Positions 61,495 to 64,000 of a stretch of DNA of 64,000 nucleotides are shown piece after piece. A model generated the notes under the pieces. It was not told the origin of the DNA. It searched no databases and saw only the letters and a list, made by a program, of their open reading frames with translations. The position numbers were made by a program, and so were the translations under genes. This stretch comes from Liolophura sinensis (Eukaryota; Mollusca; Polyplacophora; Chitonida; Chitonidae): contig NC_088302.1 in the NCBI RefSeq assembly GCF_032854445.1, positions 3,032,023 through 3,096,022 on the forward strand. Reading direction: 5' to 3'. The stretch's first letter is position 1; each line of letters starts with the position of its first letter.

Positions 61495-62640
61495 CACATA
61501 CTGGCATTCTAATGGATGAAGGTGAGTCATAATGACAATATCACTGTACACCACATACTGGCATTCTGATGGATGACGGTGAAATATAATGACAATATCG
61601 CTCTACACCACATACTGGCATTCTGACGGATGAAGGTGAGTCATAATGACAATATCGCTCTACACCACATACTGGCATTTTGATGGATGAAGGTGAGTCA
61701 TAATGACAATATCGCTCTACACCACATACTGGCATTTTGATGGATGAAGGTGAGTCATAATGACAATATCGCTCTACACTACATACTGGCATTTTGATGG
61801 ATGAAGGTGAGATATAATGACAATATCACTGTACACCACATACTGGCATTTTGATGGATGAAGGTGAGTCATAATGACAATATCGCTCTACACCAAATAC
61901 TGGCATTTTGATGGATGAAGGTGAGTCATAATGACAATATTGCTCTACACCAAATACTGGCATTTTGATGGATGAAGGTGAGTCATAATGACAATATCGC
62001 TCTACACCACATACTGGCATTTTGATGGATGAAGGTGAGTCATAATGACAATATCGCTCTACACCACATACTGGCATTTTGATGGATGAAGGTGAGATAT
62101 AATGACAATATCACTGTACACCACATACTGGCATTCTGATGGATGAAGGTGAGTCATAATGACAATATCGCTCTACACCACATACTGACATTTTGATGGA
62201 TGAAGGTGAGATATAATGACAATATCACTGTACACCACATACTGACATTTTGATGGATGAAGGTGAGTCATAATGACAATATCGCTCTACACCACATACT
62301 GACATTTTGATGGATGAAGGTGAGATATAATGACAATATCACTGTACACCACATACTGACATTTTGATGGATGAAGGTGAGTCATAATGACAATATCGCT
62401 CTACACCACATACTGACATTTTGATGGATGAAGGTGAGTCATAATGACAATATCACTGTACACCACATACTGACATTTTGATGGATGAAGGTGAGTCATA
62501 ATGACAATATCGCTCTACACCACATACTGACATTTTGATGGATGAAGGTAAGTCATAATGACAATATCGCTCTACACCACATACTGGCATTCTGACGGAT
62601 GAAAGTGAGTCATAATGACAATATCGCTGTACAGTAATAC
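61495..62640. repeat. 57-bp tandem array, about 20 copies
   Basis: ccacatactgg recurs at 61551 and 61608. Units contain gcattttgatggatgaagg, tgagtcataatgacaatatc and gctctaca. Most units hold GAAGGTGAGTCA on the plus strand, a strong 5' splice-site match antisense to PDE8. The 19-codon period gives repeat-derived minus frames. Confidence 0.96.
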
Positions 62641-62964
62641 AATCATGCCCATATATACTATATCCTGTAACAGCTTGTAGTACGTACATACACTCTCCAT
62701 TCACTCAGTTATCAGATGAAGGGACAAATTCCCAGCAACTGATGATACAGAAACGAACAAATCTGAGTCACAGGAAGTGCACTCTTGTCCTGCCACATCC
62801 TCTACTAAATGCAGAATTCTGCTCACAGTTGCAAAACTGATGACAGATTTCATAAAGTACACCGAATGCATATACGGGAAATACCTATATAAGGAAAACA
62901 AGGGACCTTTTCTAGTTTATATCCATCTAAAAAACGGAACTATACGGCTACATGAAACTGTCCA

Positions 62965-63655
62965 TTAGTAAATTCAGGCGTATACAGGCCTGTCCATTAG
63001 TAAATTCAGGTGTATACAGGTCTGTCCATTAGTAAATTCAGGTGTATACAGGCCTGTCCATTAGTACATTCAGGTGTATACAGGCCTGTCAGGGTATACA
63101 GGTCTGTCCATTAGTACATTCAGGTGTATACAGGCCTGTCCATTAGTACATTCAGGTGTACATAGGCCTGTCCATTAGTAAATTCAGGTGTATACAGGTC
63201 TGTCCATTAGTAAATTCAGGTGTATACAGGCCTGTCCATTAGTACATTCAGATGTATACAGGCCTGTCAGTGTATACAGGTCTGTCCATTAGTACATTCA
63301 GGTGTATACAGGCCTGTCCATTAGTACATTCAGGTGTATACAGGCCTGTCCATTAGTAAATTCAGATGTATACAGGCCTGTCCATTAGTAAATTCAGGTG
63401 TATACAGGCCTGTCCATTAGTACATTCAGGTGTATACAGCCCTGTCCATTAGTACATTCAGGTGTATACAGGCCTGTCCATTAGTAAATTCAGGCATACA
63501 CAGGCCTGTCCATTAGTAAATTCAGGTGTATACAGGCCTGTCCATTAGTACATTCAGGTGTATACAGCCCTGTCCATTAGTAAATTCAGGTGTACACAGG
63601 CCTGTCCACTAGTAAATTCAGGTGTACACAGGCCTGTCAATTAGTAAATTCAGTT
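62965..63655. repeat. 32-bp tandem array, about 21 copies
   Basis: Units read gtccattagtaaattcaggt followed by gtatacaggcct. Short partial units occur near 63090 and 63270, and the blocks around them are alike, suggesting a larger duplicated block. A degenerate pair of about 70-bp copies (gtatactggtgt...gtctaacata) follows to 63780. Confidence 0.93.
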
Positions 63656-63780
63656 GTATACTGGTGTATACACTGTAAACAAAGAACAACAGAGCTTCGC
63701 ATTATGTCTAACATAGTAAATGCGGGTGTATACTGGTGTGTATATTGTAACCACAGCGCTTCATATCATGTCTAACATAT

Positions 63781-64000
63781 AATACACATCTACATGTTCA
63801 AGGTCAGAAGGTGCTTCCTATCAGTAACAAAGATAAAGTATTATTTATTTAGAATTTATGCATTTAGCTGATCACAGTATTTTCCTCAAGTAGTTTTCCA
63901 GTGTGAAGCAGGCTCCCAGGTTAGGATCCTTAGGCAAAGTACTTGTATCACACTGCTCAGTTCTCAACCATTTTGTATATAACAGAGCAACTTTTGGGGT
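63781..64000. other. Window end without recognised features
   Basis: I see no repeat or exon match in the last 220 bases. Confidence 0.6.

Noticed and set aside
1-64000. A possible excess of codon-multiple repeat periods
   Set aside because: About 12 of 26 periods are multiples of 3, not clearly above the one third expected by chance, so it does not argue for coding repeats.

Overview
The window is animal genomic DNA, most likely from a lophotrochozoan and probably a mollusc. It is intron-rich and AT-rich. It carries copies of a tRNA-headed SINE whose sequence I associate with molluscs (recalled, not searched). Its only convincing protein-coding content is one long, spread-out gene on the minus strand.

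That gene is a high-affinity cAMP phosphodiesterase of the PDE8 family. I placed thirteen exons by matching translated segments to the PDE8 family and checking that splice sites and reading phases join. From 5' to 3' on the minus strand they are 52639-52695 (pre-receiver motif), 33741-33931 and 24526-24585 (receiver-like REC domain), 10064-10231 (end of REC and REC-PAS linker), 9418-9558 and 8696-8784 (PAS), 6979-7076, 4543-4623 and 3363-3442 (linker with phosphorylation-type motifs), 1939-2109, 1321-1372 and 916-1051 (pre-catalytic region), and 152-350 (start of the catalytic domain). The first coding exon(s) and most of the catalytic domain lie outside the window or were not recognised. One short segment, the end of the REC domain between 24526 and 10231, was not found. 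Three of the thirteen exons (24526-24585, 4543-4623, 52639-52695) are too short to stand out as open frames and were found from family motifs.

The introns hold more than 30 tandem arrays, about a third of the window by my hand tally. Unit lengths run from 15 to 105 bp. The largest are a 62-bp array of about 79 copies (19226-24135), a 70-bp array (37915-40095), a 74-bp array (40425-42190), a 24-bp array (28970-30360) and a 57-bp array (61495-62640). Several have higher-order structure, such as a 1,256-bp duplication inside the 62-bp array. Most long open frames in the window are translations of these arrays, not genes. SINE copies lie at 1456-1724, 2691-2880, 9140-9385, 45421-45548 and 54195-54268, and two foldback elements at 57503-57691 and about 58960-59148.

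No complete novel system is visible. The most unusual local structures are: the tandem triplication of the acceptor and 5' half of exon 10064-10231, leaving two decoy copies that run into stop codons; an apparent GC-AG intron after exon 152-350; a SINE about 33 bp from a 5' splice site; and the intronic foldbacks.
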